A stretch of 64,000 nucleotides of DNA from Prinsepia uniflora (Eukaryota; Streptophyta; Magnoliopsida; Rosales; Rosaceae). This document shows positions 22,953-35,620 of this stretch, piece after piece. Both the position numbers and the translations under genes were made by a program. The notes under the pieces are model-generated. The model saw nothing but the letters and a program-made list of their open reading frames with translations, had not been told where the DNA came from and ran no database searches. The stretch is taken from positions 27,514,716-27,578,715 of the forward strand of contig CM064874.1 of assembly GCA_032719365.1 (NCBI GenBank), read 5' to 3'. Each line of letters starts with the position of its first letter. Position 1 is the stretch's first letter.

Positions 22953-25523
22953 TGACAAGACCCATCCCGATTATCCCCCGATAATCGTGAAAGATCATGT
23001 TCCCTTCTGACAATAACTCTAAAGTGCCAACAGTAACCTTACATATATACATGTATAACACAACAAACGACAAACATTGTCAAACAAGGGATAATTAAGT
23101 TTTCTAGGACCGTTGACTTCACAAGTTTGACTAGTCAACAGGTTTACAAAGCATAGGTAATATTACAACTAGGGATCAAAATCCTACTCTGTAAGGTGTC
23201 TGAGTGCGCAACGGTCTGCTTATTCCTTTGCCTCGATACTAGCCTCAGTACATGTGCACTGGCCTGGAGGGTACATAAAACATCAAAGGTGTGAGTGGAC
23301 AAAAAAAAAGTTTGAGAAATACATTTATCAAAATACATTCTTACCCTCCAGGTTTGCAAACATGCATGCATATCATGAAACATGAGGAATAGCATAAAAT
23401 CAATAAAGTATCTGGGCACAAATATCAATATCATCATAATAACCAATCCTCAATACCCAATCTCAATATCCAAGTAACCCGTCATGATATCAATGTAACG
23501 CGTGCAAACTCGGGTGTCTCACATTCAAGTACCTCCCTAGGATCTATGACGTCTAGGGTGATATCATCTCCAGGATCAACGACGTCTAGAGGATATCATC
23601 ATAATATCACACTCCTGAGACTGAGCCTCCCTCGGAGCTACTCATCTCCAGGCAGTGGATTGTGACTACTCCAGGATCTGCGACGTCTGGAGGAGACTAT
23701 CAAATCACAGAGGATGGTATATGTGGAACAGTCACCAAATTCAGTAATCTCAGTTTAAAACCATTCAAATCTTAAATCAAATAAATAAAAACATTTTAAT
23801 AGGGCCTCTGCCCAAAACATAGCTTTCACAAAGAAAGTTCCACAAATCCATCATAAAACAGTGTCCATAATATATGTTATCAATCCGAGTCAAAAGCAAT
23901 CTCAGATCTCGGGCCTTCGCCCAAAACAATAGTTTCACAGTTTTCTCGAAAATCGTGCCCAAAAGCAATATAAAACAATATAATATCCCCAAAATCCGGA
24001 AATCGTCATATCGAAACATCAATCATGCCAATTCATTTCAAATCATATAATAAAGCATTTAAAACATATATGCATGCATTCAGGGTAGAAAACAAAAGTC
24101 CACTCACACACCGTCCAGATTGTTCAGTTTCGAGCTATTCGTTCACTTCCGACATCCCTGGAATATTTTGGCCTGTCAAACAAAGTAATTTAAGGTCACT
24201 AGGTTATCACATAACCCCATATAAAAATTCCCTAATCGTCGGAATTTAATAATATTATTTAAACGTAACCTATACTCTTCGGGTACTCGAAACTACTTCA
24301 AATTCACATCCGGTTGACCCGAAACCAATGCCAATAGGTTCGTATCATCGAGAACATCAAAAAGTATGTTGGACCCAAAGTTAGAAACCCAGCCACGCGC
24401 CCTCACACGCCACCGCAAGCTGCTGCTCGTGAAAGCCACGCGCCGTGCACAATACTGCTACAGTAAATCTCCATCACCCGATTACCTGGTAAACGGGTCG
24501 TGAACCCGCGATCAGACCCGGTGAAATTTTCCTCAATTCGACCTCGATTTTGTTCATTCTTTCACTCATTTTTATCTATTCCATGTTCATTAGGGATCTG
24601 TAACCTCAATTTCTTGAAATGGATCCTCAAATCCCTCGACTCGAAGTGAATACCCGATGGGTTCTAAATCAGGTTCTACCCAATTTCAAACTGTTTCAAT
24701 CAATTAAACACACAGGAAGCATCCTATCTCCATTCTACACATAAATTCGAAACCAATTTCAAGATTCCTTACCTCCAAGTACTCGAACTCAGCCTCCACA
24801 ATTCAAGGATGTCGCAGGGTCTGTTCTTCGTCAAATCTCCATCAATTTCCTTCCCATTTGATTTGGTTCGATTTGTTTTTTCTCCCAGAAGACTTAATGT
24901 CTAGTCAATTTCACTTCACTTAGGCCAATTTTTGAAAATCGAGATTTACTTATTCAAAGTCTGTTTCAGGTTTCCTGGGTTTCCTTTCGGTATCGTACTC
25001 TACAATTGTTGTTTTCCCACTCTACAGTTCTCCCTTTTGTTTTTGTCTGTTAAGTGTCTCTCAATATTTGGGATTGAATTGATCGATCAAAGGCTAATAG
25101 GGATATGTATAAATTTGGCGTTGATATGTTTATCTTTGGTGTGTTTAGCGGCAAGCAGTGCCACCAATCAATTGAATGAAAGTGACAGGTGTCACTTTCT
25201 GGACTGGGTGAGTCACTCCATTTGGCTGAATCAGCCAACAATTAACTGGGTTGCCCAAATTACCGTTTTACCCTTCATGTCACAAATGACCATTTTGCCC
25301 CTGAACTTCACAGACCTGTAACTTTTTCACCCGAGCTCCGTTTTCGACGTGCCACCTGTCTACGAATTCAGTGTCCCAAGACCTACACAATGGTTCTCGA
25401 AAAAATGTACAAAAAGTATTCCAAACAAAAAGTCAACATTTAACCACATTCCTCCAAGGGTAAAAACGTCATTTTACATATTATTTTAATATTTTACATT
25501 CTTTGGATTTTCGGGGCGTTACA
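22953..25523 (-). repeat. 5' LTR of the Tekay-like element
   Basis: 2571 bp. The plus strand starts TGACAAGACCCATCCCG next to the PBS and ends TTCGGGGCGTTACA, giving TG...CA on the minus strand. It is shorter than, and only partly similar to, the LTRs at 7380 and 30194, so it is probably a separate subfamily. Confidence 0.85.
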
Positions 25524-26939
25524 CACCAGTAATAATGGCCGTTAAGTACATCATCATGCGGTAGTGAAGGCCTCGTCGATGGTCACATTAGCCCTCGTCG
25601 GTGGCCTTATGGGTTGTGAGATAAAGATGATGAATTAGACTTGAAAGTGAGAGAATTGGTTAAGTTGTGGTGGATATGGAAATAATTTTTTTTCTATTAG
25701 GGTCTTTATTTTAATTTTTTGGAAAAATAGTAGTCTTCTAAATACCATTGCTAGCGAATCATAACGATTAGAGCAACCGAGGTAACAAAATGAGGATTCT
25801 TGCAGCATATTGGTACAATTTAGCGTTTTTAGAAGCAAAGTGAGATTTGATGTTCGGTTCAAGGAGCAACGTGTGTAATAACTTTTCTTTGTATTGAAGC
25901 TTGTAATTCTTTAAAGAAGGCGACACAAGGCAAACCCAAAATGTTAAAACTCATCTCAATATATTACATAAAGAAAACTAAAAAAATGCCTAAAATAAAA
26001 ACACTCCAAAACAAACAAAAGTCATAATATAACAAACACAAATAAACCCTAGAAACTACACAAAAATCCATTAGCCACCAATTTCGAGCAACAAGCCACC
26101 ACTGTAGAGCACAAACCAGTCTAGAAATGAAGAAATCATCAATATGTACGGCATGGATTGAAGACACAAAGCCACTAATGATCGTCATACTTAAGTGATC
26201 AGTTAGGTCTAAGTGGAAATCAATTGTGACAATAAAAAGAAAAGAGAAATATTGAAAAGAATAAATAAAAAAAAGTGGCCATAAAGGCCTAGCAACATGC
26301 AAAGAACACTAAGATAGATAAGTGTCCAATTCCATCGTTCCAACTAAAGCACCAGTCCACGTACCCAAACCCGACATCCGATGCAAAAGGCGATGGAGAA
26401 ATGGGAGGGGATGAGAAACATCAACTCAGAAAAGAGATGAAAGGGGGTTGTAGTGAAGGAAGGGAGAAAAGAAGGGCAAGAGAGGAAGAGGGAGGTGGAA
26501 TTTTACCCAAACCTATCACCTTGTGGTAGAGATTAGACAACCCTCCACCTCATATTTTCTAGGGCCGGCTGGAATTTATAAAGAAAAGTTGGAAAGATTT
26601 CAGGTTAGAGAGAGTAATCAATTTTTCGGCTATGTTTCAGTAGGGCTTTAACTCTGTCTTCTTCAATCCTTTTGTTTATACAATTTTGATCTACCACTAG
26701 AAGGAAGCCCAATGCCACAGACGACAGACCACATGGTCCTTTGATCTACTACACATAACCGCTAACTAAATCATATTTGGTTGGTTGATCAGTGACAACC
26801 ATTAATCAGCCCCACCCACCACTGTGGTTAGCGCTATCTAGTCGAGATATTTATCCTGCATTGGTTTGACCAACGATTTAAAAGTTACTAGTTCTTGTCC
26901 AGTAGTTTGGATCTCAGTCGTTGTAAACTTTAGTTCCTT
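25524..26939. other. Intergenic stretch, unassigned
   Basis: Right flank of the Tekay-like LTR. No domain, repeat pair or RNA gene recognised. The minus-strand ORF at 26302-25964 is AT-rich and hydrophobic and looks like chance. Confidence 0.4.
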
Positions 26940-27920
26940 CTCTTCTTCCTCTCTTAATGATTCTTCCTCTACCTCTTTGTGCTCTATCTAATGCACATGA
27001 ATTTTGTTCTTGTAAAAATAAGGTACTTTAGAGTTGTGCTTTTTTCTTTGGTCCTCTTCTTCCAGCCTTCAAACTTGGTTGCTGATACTACTATTTCTTG
27101 AAGATAAGAAAAGTTAATATCATGCAATTTCGTTCTAAGGGAAAACCTCATAGCTCTTTGTTCAATAGCTACCATCTGAACATTGTTCATAGGGAAACTG
27201 CACTTCATATTGAGCCTTTTTAACTTAATATGAAGTTCTCTGTTATTTCATGCTCTCCTTACTTGATAATAGTTAGATCACTGATTCTGATTTCTAGCTT
27301 GATGTTGTAGAATGCTTCATGGAATTTAGCTTCCATTTGACCCTATATGGAGGCCTCTGGCAACAAAATGTACTAGGAGAAAGAATATCTAGAGAAAGAA
27401 CTACAAAACAATCAGAGTTTAAGATAAGAATTTTCTTCTATAGCAACACATTATGCTTAAAACGTCTCGATGTGTTCTAGGCACGAAGTGCTGCCATCTC
27501 CACTAAAGAGTGAAAATGCTTGTGGGTTGAAGTTCCTTGGGAATGAATTCTCTTGATTTATATAAGTTGGGTAAAGCTTTTTGTAGATCAGGAGACTCGC
27601 ACTTCTTAGAGGCACTATTTGGCCTTGCATCATCTATCTTATCTTTGTCATCTTGTTCGAGATGGCTTGATGCTCTGGATTATATGATAACCTCTAGTTA
27701 GGGCCAACTTTCCCCTCTGATCCTATGTCATTCGGATCAGATTTCATCTAGTTCTCCAGATTTCTTTTATTTCCAATGGGATGATCTTCGACAGTTTAAC
27801 TTTTGATTCTTCCCAACTTATCATAGGTGGTCAGTATTTAGGAAACATCCCTAATTCCTTCTTTAAAATGCCATCATGATTTTTGCTTGTCTTTGGGATT
27901 TTATTCTTGGATCCTTTTGA
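26940..27920 (-). pseudogene. Old Ty3-gypsy gag relic
   Basis: Minus-strand readings recover gag-like pieces in order despite many stops and frame changes. These include NFNPQAFSLFSGDGSTS, CVAIEENSYLKL, GQMEAKFHEAFYNIKLEIR, then KCSFPMNNVQMVAIEQRAM and RFSLRTKLHDINFSYLQEIV and ATKFEGWKKRT. This follows the usual gag core of an F(D/S)G start, a WAxMExxFHxxFF-like middle, and a QRxLxFxLRxKL(x) end. The lineage is unclear (Tat or Athila type most likely). Confidence 0.6.
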
Positions 27921-29348
27921 AAAGATAGGCTCTGAGTTCTGATGTTCAAGGGTTGACATTCTGAACCCTGTAGAGTTTTTTCCTTTGTCAAGATTCAAAA
28001 TTTGCAAGGGCTAGATGTTTGCTTCATTTCCCTTGCTTGGAAAGCTCTTTGTTAGCTGTTTCTAGGTTGGTGATGGCTTCAACTTCTCCTTCACAGAGAG
28101 TCTCTATGTCAGTTTTCGATACTTACACCTCATGCACTATTATTAGGAAGCGTTTCTCAAAAACCTTCCTTTAACATCTCGGTGTCGCTTGGAGTATATG
28201 AATTTGGACATTCACTAAAAAGAGTCCCACTAGGCATGCCTGATTATGTTTTGCCCAAAAATACGTTGGTGGACTCGAGACTGCCTTCAGTGGCTCTCTA
28301 TCAAAAATCTGCACTTGAAGGGAACGGGCTCACAGTGTTGTGATTTCTTAGTGATGAGTTTGTGGTGATAGCATAAATGAGTTTAAAGTTGTAGGCTAAG
28401 GGGGCTGTGAGCCATGATCTTTACTCAGATAGACTAACTCGGAAGCAATGAGGCCTTTTAGGTGTCTTCAAAGTAAGCATGCCACAAGTAAAGACTGATA
28501 CTAGATAGTTTGGAGATGGGTTCTATTTGTGGCCCAAAAACTTTCCTTTTAATCAAGGGATTTTGAGGAAAGCAGAAGAACTTACTTGCGTTGTTCTTTT
28601 ATATTCCTTCTTCATAATTTATCCAAAGATTGTGATAAATTTTCTTTCTAGTCTAGTCCAGGTTCAAGTGTTATTTGATATGTTCATGTTAGCAGCTTAT
28701 TATTTAGTTAGAAGCAATTAAAGAAACATGTTTCTTTAATCCGGGATGTTAGTATTGGACCAAAGAACATGGATGGTTTCATGACTTAGAGACAATCGTG
28801 AAACACATTAGTTGGTACACTGCGAACACCTATAACTCCTCTTCAAATAATCTATAAGATTGCGATTAAAGTAAAATGAAAATATTGAAAGAGCAAAAAT
28901 GTGAATATTAAATACGTAAGTAAATTATTTCTTTCCAAATCAAGCCTTTGAGGGGCACTGTCTTCTAGAAATGATCAACTAAATGAACATCAATCGGAAT
29001 CATGTCATAGATTGGCAGAGTATTCAAGTAACTTCGAGACTCGAGGGTTGAGCATTTGGATGCCTGAAGGATTGAATTGAGTAACAGTCAAGATGAGATG
29101 AGTGTTTGGTGGTTTTCAAGACTAAAGTTGACCAGAAAGTCAGGATGAAGGAAAACTTTGAGTTCTTGATTTGAGAACTAAGAAGTGTTAAGAAGAGAGA
29201 TTGAATCTCGATCCTAGATTAACGAGACAAGTTGTGCCTAAAGAAGCGAGTCTCTAAACAAGGAAACTTTTGAGAGTTTACAGTTATTTTAAAATTGATT
29301 GGGTTTATTAATTTATTTGTTTGATTGATTAATTAGTTTTCCTTTGAG
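27921..29348. other. Intergenic stretch, unassigned
   Basis: May contain upstream parts of the gag relic's parent element, but no domain or LTR pair could be fixed. Ends at the target duplication of the hAT MITE. Confidence 0.4.
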
Positions 29349-30143
29349 TAGGGCTAGGCATATGAAACCAAAAAACCGAAATCATATAATTCCGAATTAA
29401 ACCATACCTAAAAAATACTGGATAGTGAAACTGATGTAAGATTGGTATGGTAACATAACCGTACCGATTTAGCTTGGTACAGTTTTGGTATTGACGTTTT
29501 GAAAAATCATCCCCTAACGATACCAAACCGAATTAGAACATTTATTTTATACATTTTTTTTATAATTAAAACTATTTTCTATTGGTTGATTGGGCAATTC
29601 TACTCTAAAAAGTATATGATTGACGTTGACCAATCCAGAACTAAAACACCCAAATATCTTCTTAGATTAGTGTTGATATTTGTTTGGCTCCCCTTATGGG
29701 TCTCTGATTGTGAGGTCTCAGGCTTCGATGAGCCTTTTTTTGTTTCTTTATTAACATAATCTTAATTTATCAAAATCATTATCAAACCCATCAAAACTTG
29801 AACCTCTCTGCCTCACCTTTTAATCTCAGTCTTAATCTTCTTTCTTCTATTTGTTGATGATTTGATAATGTTGTTGTTGAATTGAATTATGTGTTATATC
29901 TATATGGATGGTAGATTGGTAGATTGGTAGAGAACAAGGTTGAAAATAATATTTCACAATTCCATAAAATTTGGTTCAAAACTGAAACTATACCGAATGA
30001 TCATATCGAACTTAATCAATATAGTACGATCCGGCTTCAATTTCAAATTGTGAAATACCGATCCATACCAAACCGGTTAAAATTCAATGATACAATTCTA
30101 TTATCGATCAATATTATACCCTACTGAATCGTGCTTAGACCTA
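29349..30143. mobile_element. hAT-type MITE, 795 bp
   Basis: An exact 8-bp duplication CCTTTGAG flanks it (29341-29348 and 30144-30151). Terminal inverted repeats are TAGGGCTAGGCAT at the left and, on the opposite strand at the right, TAGGTCTAAGCAC (10 of 13 identical). The interior is AT-rich with CGGTA/TACCG-type subterminal motifs and no transposase. The 8-bp duplication and TAGGG-type ends are typical of hAT non-autonomous elements. Confidence 0.88.
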
Positions 30144-30193
30144 CCTTTGAGAAGAAGGCTTTTGTTGATACCATATCGACCGACCACCCTAGC

Positions 30194-33137
30194 TGACACG
30201 ACCCATCCCAATCCCCCCGGGATTACCATGGAATGTGACGTGCTCCTGTCTGACAAGAGGCGTCAGACAAGGGATAACCGATTGCCTTTGCCCAAACGGG
30301 CTTCCAGAGTGCGTAAGGATCGATGGAGGAGGTGTGCGATGCTCAAGTCTCTGCTGCAGTCGTATCCGGAATCAACCTGAAGGGCATTAAAAACAAAAGC
30401 TGTGAGTGGACGAAAATAAACAAGTCTGTTAAAAATATTTATAAGGCATTTATGCCCCTCAGTAAAAATCATATGCATGCGCCAAAAACCAATGATCACA
30501 CATTTATTTAGAAATAACCATTAGGGCCTTAGCCCGGAAACCAAAGCATAGTTTCAATTTCCAAAAGTCAATCCAAAAGTTATTTCATAAACCCAGTAAT
30601 ATGAACCATAAGGCATATAATATAAACCATAACCATAATTTTAGCCACTGCACTATACACTCCAATCCGACATCCCTGATGTCTGACGTCCCTGACGTCA
30701 ATAAGATCACAATCACAAGGCTACGCGTGCCACTCGGGTCTCAATTTTCGAGTTCAATCCCCGAACCCCGTTCGGGTACAGCATCCCCGATGCTTAGCGT
30801 CATAGACGCTGGACGTACTAGACGTCTGTGACCTCTCCGGGGTACCTCATCCGGAGGAGACAATATAATATGGAAGGATTTATACAGTGCAGTACTAAAT
30901 ACATTTTATTGATATCCACATGCAAAACATATAGGTATACATAGATAAAATCTGAACCGATCGTTACGTTTCATCAAACGGGTCTCATGCCCAAATACCG
31001 TGAAACGTGCCATAACCGAAATATCATCAAAACCATTTATTGATTCCAGCATGTGAACATATATAAAATGTAAACCAGAAAACATTTATTCAATTCCATT
31101 TTAGGGTCCCCAGCCCCGCAATCGTATATAGAAATCAACTGGGCCCCTGGCCCGATTTCACAAGTTAACTGGGCCCCTGGCCCGATCCACGTGTTAACTG
31201 GGCCCCTGGCCCGATTTCATAGTTCAACTGGGCCCCTGGCCCGATTTTTACACTATTCAAGTTCGTAACCGTTTCATGAAATCATATCCAACCACATTTA
31301 TGGAAATCGGTGCAAATCCAAAAAACCTCGGTTTACGTGCAAATACGTAATTCACCTCGAAATACGTGAAATCATTTTAAATTCACCGATATCCAAAGTA
31401 AATCATTTAATCATAATTATAACAATCATAAAACAGTTATGCATGCATGGAATTTATGAAACCAATGTCCACTCACAGACCGTTTAACCGAGTGCCTCGA
31501 TACGCGTGCCATAGGCCTTCCCGGGCCACACCACTATCACCGGGACTCCCAATCCTGTCCAAATCACATTAGAGGATTACTAACCTCATCATTAACATCC
31601 TATTTAAGTCCCGTAATTTTCCCGAATTTTAAACTATTTTTAAACTGGATTTAAAACCTTCGGACATCCCGAACAATATCGAAACGGTGTCCGATCGACA
31701 CGAAACCAATTCCAAAATGTTTGTTACATTAAATAGGACAGAAGTCATGTTGACCTCACCTCGAGATTCGCGCCCACGCGCCGTCACGCACCGCCGTGAG
31801 TGGCTGCGCGTGAAAGCCACGCGCTTGCTACAGTGACTGCTACAGTCACCATCCTCGCCCGTTTCTCTGGTAAACGGGTTGAAAAACCCGCGATAGGACC
31901 CGGTTCAAACTCACCCAATTCAACATCAAATCAATCCGTTCTTTCAATTGATCCCTTGTAATCAGTCACCATTTAAGTTCTGTAAATCGAATTACACAAA
32001 TCATGGTCTAAATCCTCACGACTCTCGATCGATCCTCAACGGGTTTTCAATTCGGGTTTCACGATATCGTCCCTGGTTTCCAAATTAGTTCAATCAGTTA
32101 GCATCGTGAGAGTGTAAGGGACATTTCTACAAGGTCAATTTGAGAATTACTTACCTCAAACCCACTGAACCCAAGCTCGACTTTGAGCTGCCATGGAAGC
32201 TCAGTTCATCCTCAATCCGCCATGGTTTCTCTTCGTTCTTGCAGCAAAGATGTTCGTTTTGATCCCAGAAGTCGAATTGAATCATCAATTTCGATCCTCA
32301 CGGCTCAAATCATCCATTTCGAATTTCCCTCCCAAAAACCAAATTTTCGATTTCTCTGTCTCCCTCACCCGATCAATCCCCCGTGTAATCCCAGTTGAGT
32401 TAGTCTCTGAATTCTCTCCAATTTCCCACTCTCAGTTTCAGAATTGGAAGAGAAATGAAGGTAGGAAGAAAATGGCATTTGGTTGTACACGGCTAAGAAA
32501 GCAGAAGAGGTTTAATGGAAATTAAACAATAATTTAGTTAATTAATTAATAAAACATAATCATAATGTTCCCCCGAAACATGGATCCTGGTCTTAAGCCC
32601 CAGATTAAGGGATGAGTGACACTTGTTACTCATCCAAGTGTGTTCAGTCACCGGGTACTGTTCATTATTATATTATTATTTTCATCGGAGCCTCGGTTCG
32701 TAAATTCGTTTCCTTGACCATAACTTTGTCGTCGAATCTCCGATTTCGGCATGCCGCCTGTCGTTGGATTCGCATCGACGAAACCTACGTAACGGTCCTT
32801 GGCCCTCGGCCACCGGACATCCCGGTCAAAAAGTCAACATTTGGCCCATAATATGCCAAATTACGAAAATGCCCTTGCACTTCCGTACATCATAACTTTC
32901 ACCACGAACGTCGGAATCGAACGTGCCACCTGTCTGTGAACTCGTGACGTCCCGAACTACGTCACAGTTATCGGTCAAAGTCCATTTGACCATCCGAAAT
33001 AAAAGTCAACGTTTTGCCCACGCCTAGGGGCAAAACGGTCATTTTGCACAATTCGTCCGAAATCACCCAACTAATCCCAGATTAGTAAATCACAATTAAA
33101 TATTATTAAATCCCGATATTCGGGACGGGTCGTTACA
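30194..33137 (-). mobile_element. Solo LTR of the Tekay-type lineage, 2944 bp
   Basis: Flanked by CTAGC (30189-30193 and 33138-33142). The plus strand starts TGACACGACCCATCCC and ends GGGACGGGTCGTTACA. No interior, PBS or second LTR is present, so it is a product of LTR-LTR recombination. It shares blocks with 7380-10566, such as TCAACCTGAAGGGCATT. Confidence 0.92.
31136..31250. repeat. Four tandem units AACTGGGCCCCTGGCCCGAT in the solo LTR
   Basis: The 20-base core recurs four times, at 26-30 bp spacing, without mismatch in the core. Each core contains the palindrome-like GGGCCCCTGGCCC. This is more uniform than the related array at 8325-8710. Confidence 0.88.
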
Positions 33138-33690
33138 CTAGCACAGGGCCCGCCTGGACAGGAAGGCCGCTGACCGATCGCCTGATCGGCACCTTCACGG
33201 CCTACGGTCCGCCGATCGGCACCATACTGCAGACCCGCCATTCGGCATCTGACAATGAACAGACGACAGCTGGCTGCGACAGTCACCTAACCAACTCTGC
33301 CATACCAACTCCCTGACGGAGGCAGGTTGGGACTCCAGCTGGCGCCTCCTCCGGATGTCCAGGGCTTGTCAAACGGCTCTCAGCCACAAAGCGCCACCTG
33401 CTCCCGTAACAGTAGCCCACCTACCGCAGTTATGGCTACTATAAATACCCCGAAACCCTTCACAAAGGTAAGACACTCAGAACCGATCCAGAGCACTGTA
33501 TTTACTTGCCCCTCGGCATTCAGATACTAACTTAGGCATCGGAGCCCCTTTGGCCGGCATCACACCGGTGTCTAGTTTGCTAGGATCCCTGCCGAACCAC
33601 GATGCCCCCCGGCGGGCCCGAAACACCACGCGGCTGGTCCTAGAACCCCCCAGCGGGTCTCATCGAGTTGGTCAAATAAGGATCAAACAA

Positions 33691-33708
33691 TTGGCGCCGT
33701 CTGTGGGA
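33691..33708 (+). promoter_or_regulatory. Primer binding site of the Tat element
   Basis: TTGGCGCCGTCTGTGGGA, one base after the LTR end. It is the standard Tat/Ogre-group PBS. Confidence 0.9.
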
Positions 33709-33764
33709 AATCAGTAAACACCCACTAACTCACATACCCCTGCTCGACCCTCCGCTGACGAACA

Positions 33765-35620
33765 ATGTCTGCCGAACGGGATGACGGTGAGCTCAACAAC
33801 ACCCCCCAGGGAGATCGCGGCCGAACCCGAGCCAGCCTACCTTCCGATGACGTGCTCGAGATGCTGAGGACCCTCCGGTCGGAGGTTGCCGAACTCAGGA
33901 AGAGCAACGCTGCCATCGAGAGCAGGAACCACGTGTGGGGGGAACAGCATGGAAGCACCCTGGGCATCTTGCAATCCACACGCGAGGAACTGGAGGAGCA
34001 GCGGGAGGCAACCAAACCGGCCTTAGCCGCTGCTTCGCGTCGGCCGGAGTTCGATGCCGGCCGAGTCGAGATCGGTGACACCTACCGACCAGAAGTGTCC
34101 GGTCGCCTGCTCTTCCACCAGACCGACCTGCCTGGCCCCTCGGGAACACAGATCTACCGTGACGCCCGCGAGCTGCTCGACAGAAGACAGACGCAGACCC
34201 CGGCCAACCGTCTGACTTACCCTACCCACGACCCCCGCATCCAGGCACAACCACCCCTGCCCATTCTATCCCAAGGCTCCCGGTCAAGGTCTGGATCGGC
34301 ATGCCGACCTGCACAGCCTCCGCGGCTCTCCGCCTAGCCTCCAGGCAGTCCCTCCTCGCCGGTCGGCAGGCACCAGCAGGAAGACAACGCCAGCTCGACC
34401 ACGGCCTCGTCCGGGCGGCGACCGGTGCAACCCGGGAAGCCCAGAGGCGGCAGCGCAAATTATCCAATCGACGACCGCCCGATTGGGGCGAATCGACCCG
34501 ACCAATCAAACGAGGTGGTCCGGGAGCTCCTCCAGTGCGTACGGGAATTGGAGGCCGCCAGACCCAAAGCTGGGACACTACCCCGACCTCGGACCAACAT
34601 TGGACCCTTCACGGACCGCATCATGCGGTACCGCCATGAAACGGAGGTCAAGCCCTTGAAGATTTCCCTGTATAACGGACAAGGCGACCCATACACCCAC
34701 ATCAACAATTACAACTCAGCGCTCGCCTTCAGGAATCTCTCTGACGAAGTGCAGTGCTTGATTTTCAGCTCCACCCTCACCGGGGCCGCGCTCAATTAGT
34801 TCTATCGCTTGGAACCACAGTCTATCGACTCGTTCGACCGCCTACACACGGTCTTCCTGAACCAGTTCATGATCCAGACGGATCGACTGCTCACAACCGA
34901 GGACCTGGAACCCTCCGACAGGGAGATAGCGAGCCCCTACGCCAGTACGCCGCTCGTTTCAGCTTGGAGTACTCCAAATGCCACGAGACGGACAACAAGG
35001 CCGCCTACCGGGCTTTCCGAAACGGGCTGCGGGAGTCCACCTTCAAGTACCATGCCTTCACCTAGGGTTGGGACGATTACAATGAGCTCATGCGGCAAGC
35101 GGCAATACATGCCAAGGCGGAGCACTTCAACTCTCCCCAGGTCGCATCCCGACCTGACGTGAATAGCGCGCGCCCTCCGCCTCCCAGCAACCGGCAGGCA
35201 CGGTCACCTCCGCCGACCAATAACGCGCATACGGATCACCGATCTGACTCGCACTCTGGTAAGCGGAAGGGGACGTACAACAATGATCATCACGGGAGGG
35301 ACAAGTACCAAAACAAGGGGCAGGGATCAGGCCACCACCAAGCAGGCAAACCCCATACGGGGCCCACCCTAAAGTACGAAACCTATTCAATCCTGAACAC
35401 CTCCCTCGAGAATGGCTTGATGAGCATCGAGGACACAATCCCCAAGCCGCGGGCGCGACCGCCCGGCCCCTGCCCGGGCATCCAATCTAACCTATACAGC
35501 CAATACCACAAGTTCAATGGCCATACCATCGATGAGTGCGTGGCCTTCCGCGACATCGTGGAAGCACTCGTAAGGGAGGGGAAGATCAACCGGTTCCTCC
35601 AACACGCACGCCCCGGACAG
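33765..35620 (+). pseudogene. Tat gag
   Basis: ATG at 33765. The first 190 codons hold a predicted coiled coil (LRTLRSEVAELRKSN) and a Pro/Arg/Ser-rich stretch. TAG at 34335-34337 interrupts; the same frame continues with the gag core (RIMRYRHETEVKPLKISLYN, GDPYTHINNYNSALAF) to TAG at 34797-34799, where a Trp is expected, then DSFDRLHTVFLNQFM. A frameshift near 34915 moves the reading to EPLRQYAARFSLEYSKC, with another TAG at 35063-35065 before NELMRQAAIHAKAEHF. The end has a zinc-knuckle-like YSQYHKFNGHTIDEC lacking its first Cys. Not functional. Confidence 0.85.

Larger units (their letters stand above)
14845..25523 (-). mobile_element. Tekay/Del-type chromovirus (Ty3-gypsy), decayed and 3'-truncated
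   Basis: Read on the minus strand: 5' LTR 25523-22953, PBS, gag with one CCHC knuckle, protease, RT, RNase H, integrase and a C-terminal chromodomain-like end. The element stops at the junction at 14845, where its 3' non-coding end, purine tract and 3' LTR should follow. The RT is split by the insertion at 16926-20577. There are several stops and at least one frameshift. Placement in Tekay rests on the long LTR, the PBS, the gag/pol sequence and the QILDRKDKVLR type of chromodomain end; this is from family knowledge and not a tree. Confidence 0.85.
30163..33689 (+). repeat. 5' LTR of the Tat element, split by a solo LTR
   Basis: 30163-30193 plus 33143-33689, 578 bp once the insertion and one CTAGC are removed. 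It contains a TATAAATACC box at about 33439, which is shared with the 3' LTR and is a likely promoter. Confidence 0.9.

Noticed and set aside
22938..22953. CTCTGATACCA-type strings as tRNA gene ends
   Set aside because: They are primer binding sites next to LTR ends; no cloverleaf around them.
25964..26302. 112-aa minus-strand hydrophobic ORF
   Set aside because: AT-rich, no family resemblance, no splice or promoter context.
31136..31250. Evenly spaced identical 20-mers, CRISPR-like at first sight
   Set aside because: Only four units, short variable gaps of 6-10 bp, inside a plant LTR; it is a minisatellite.
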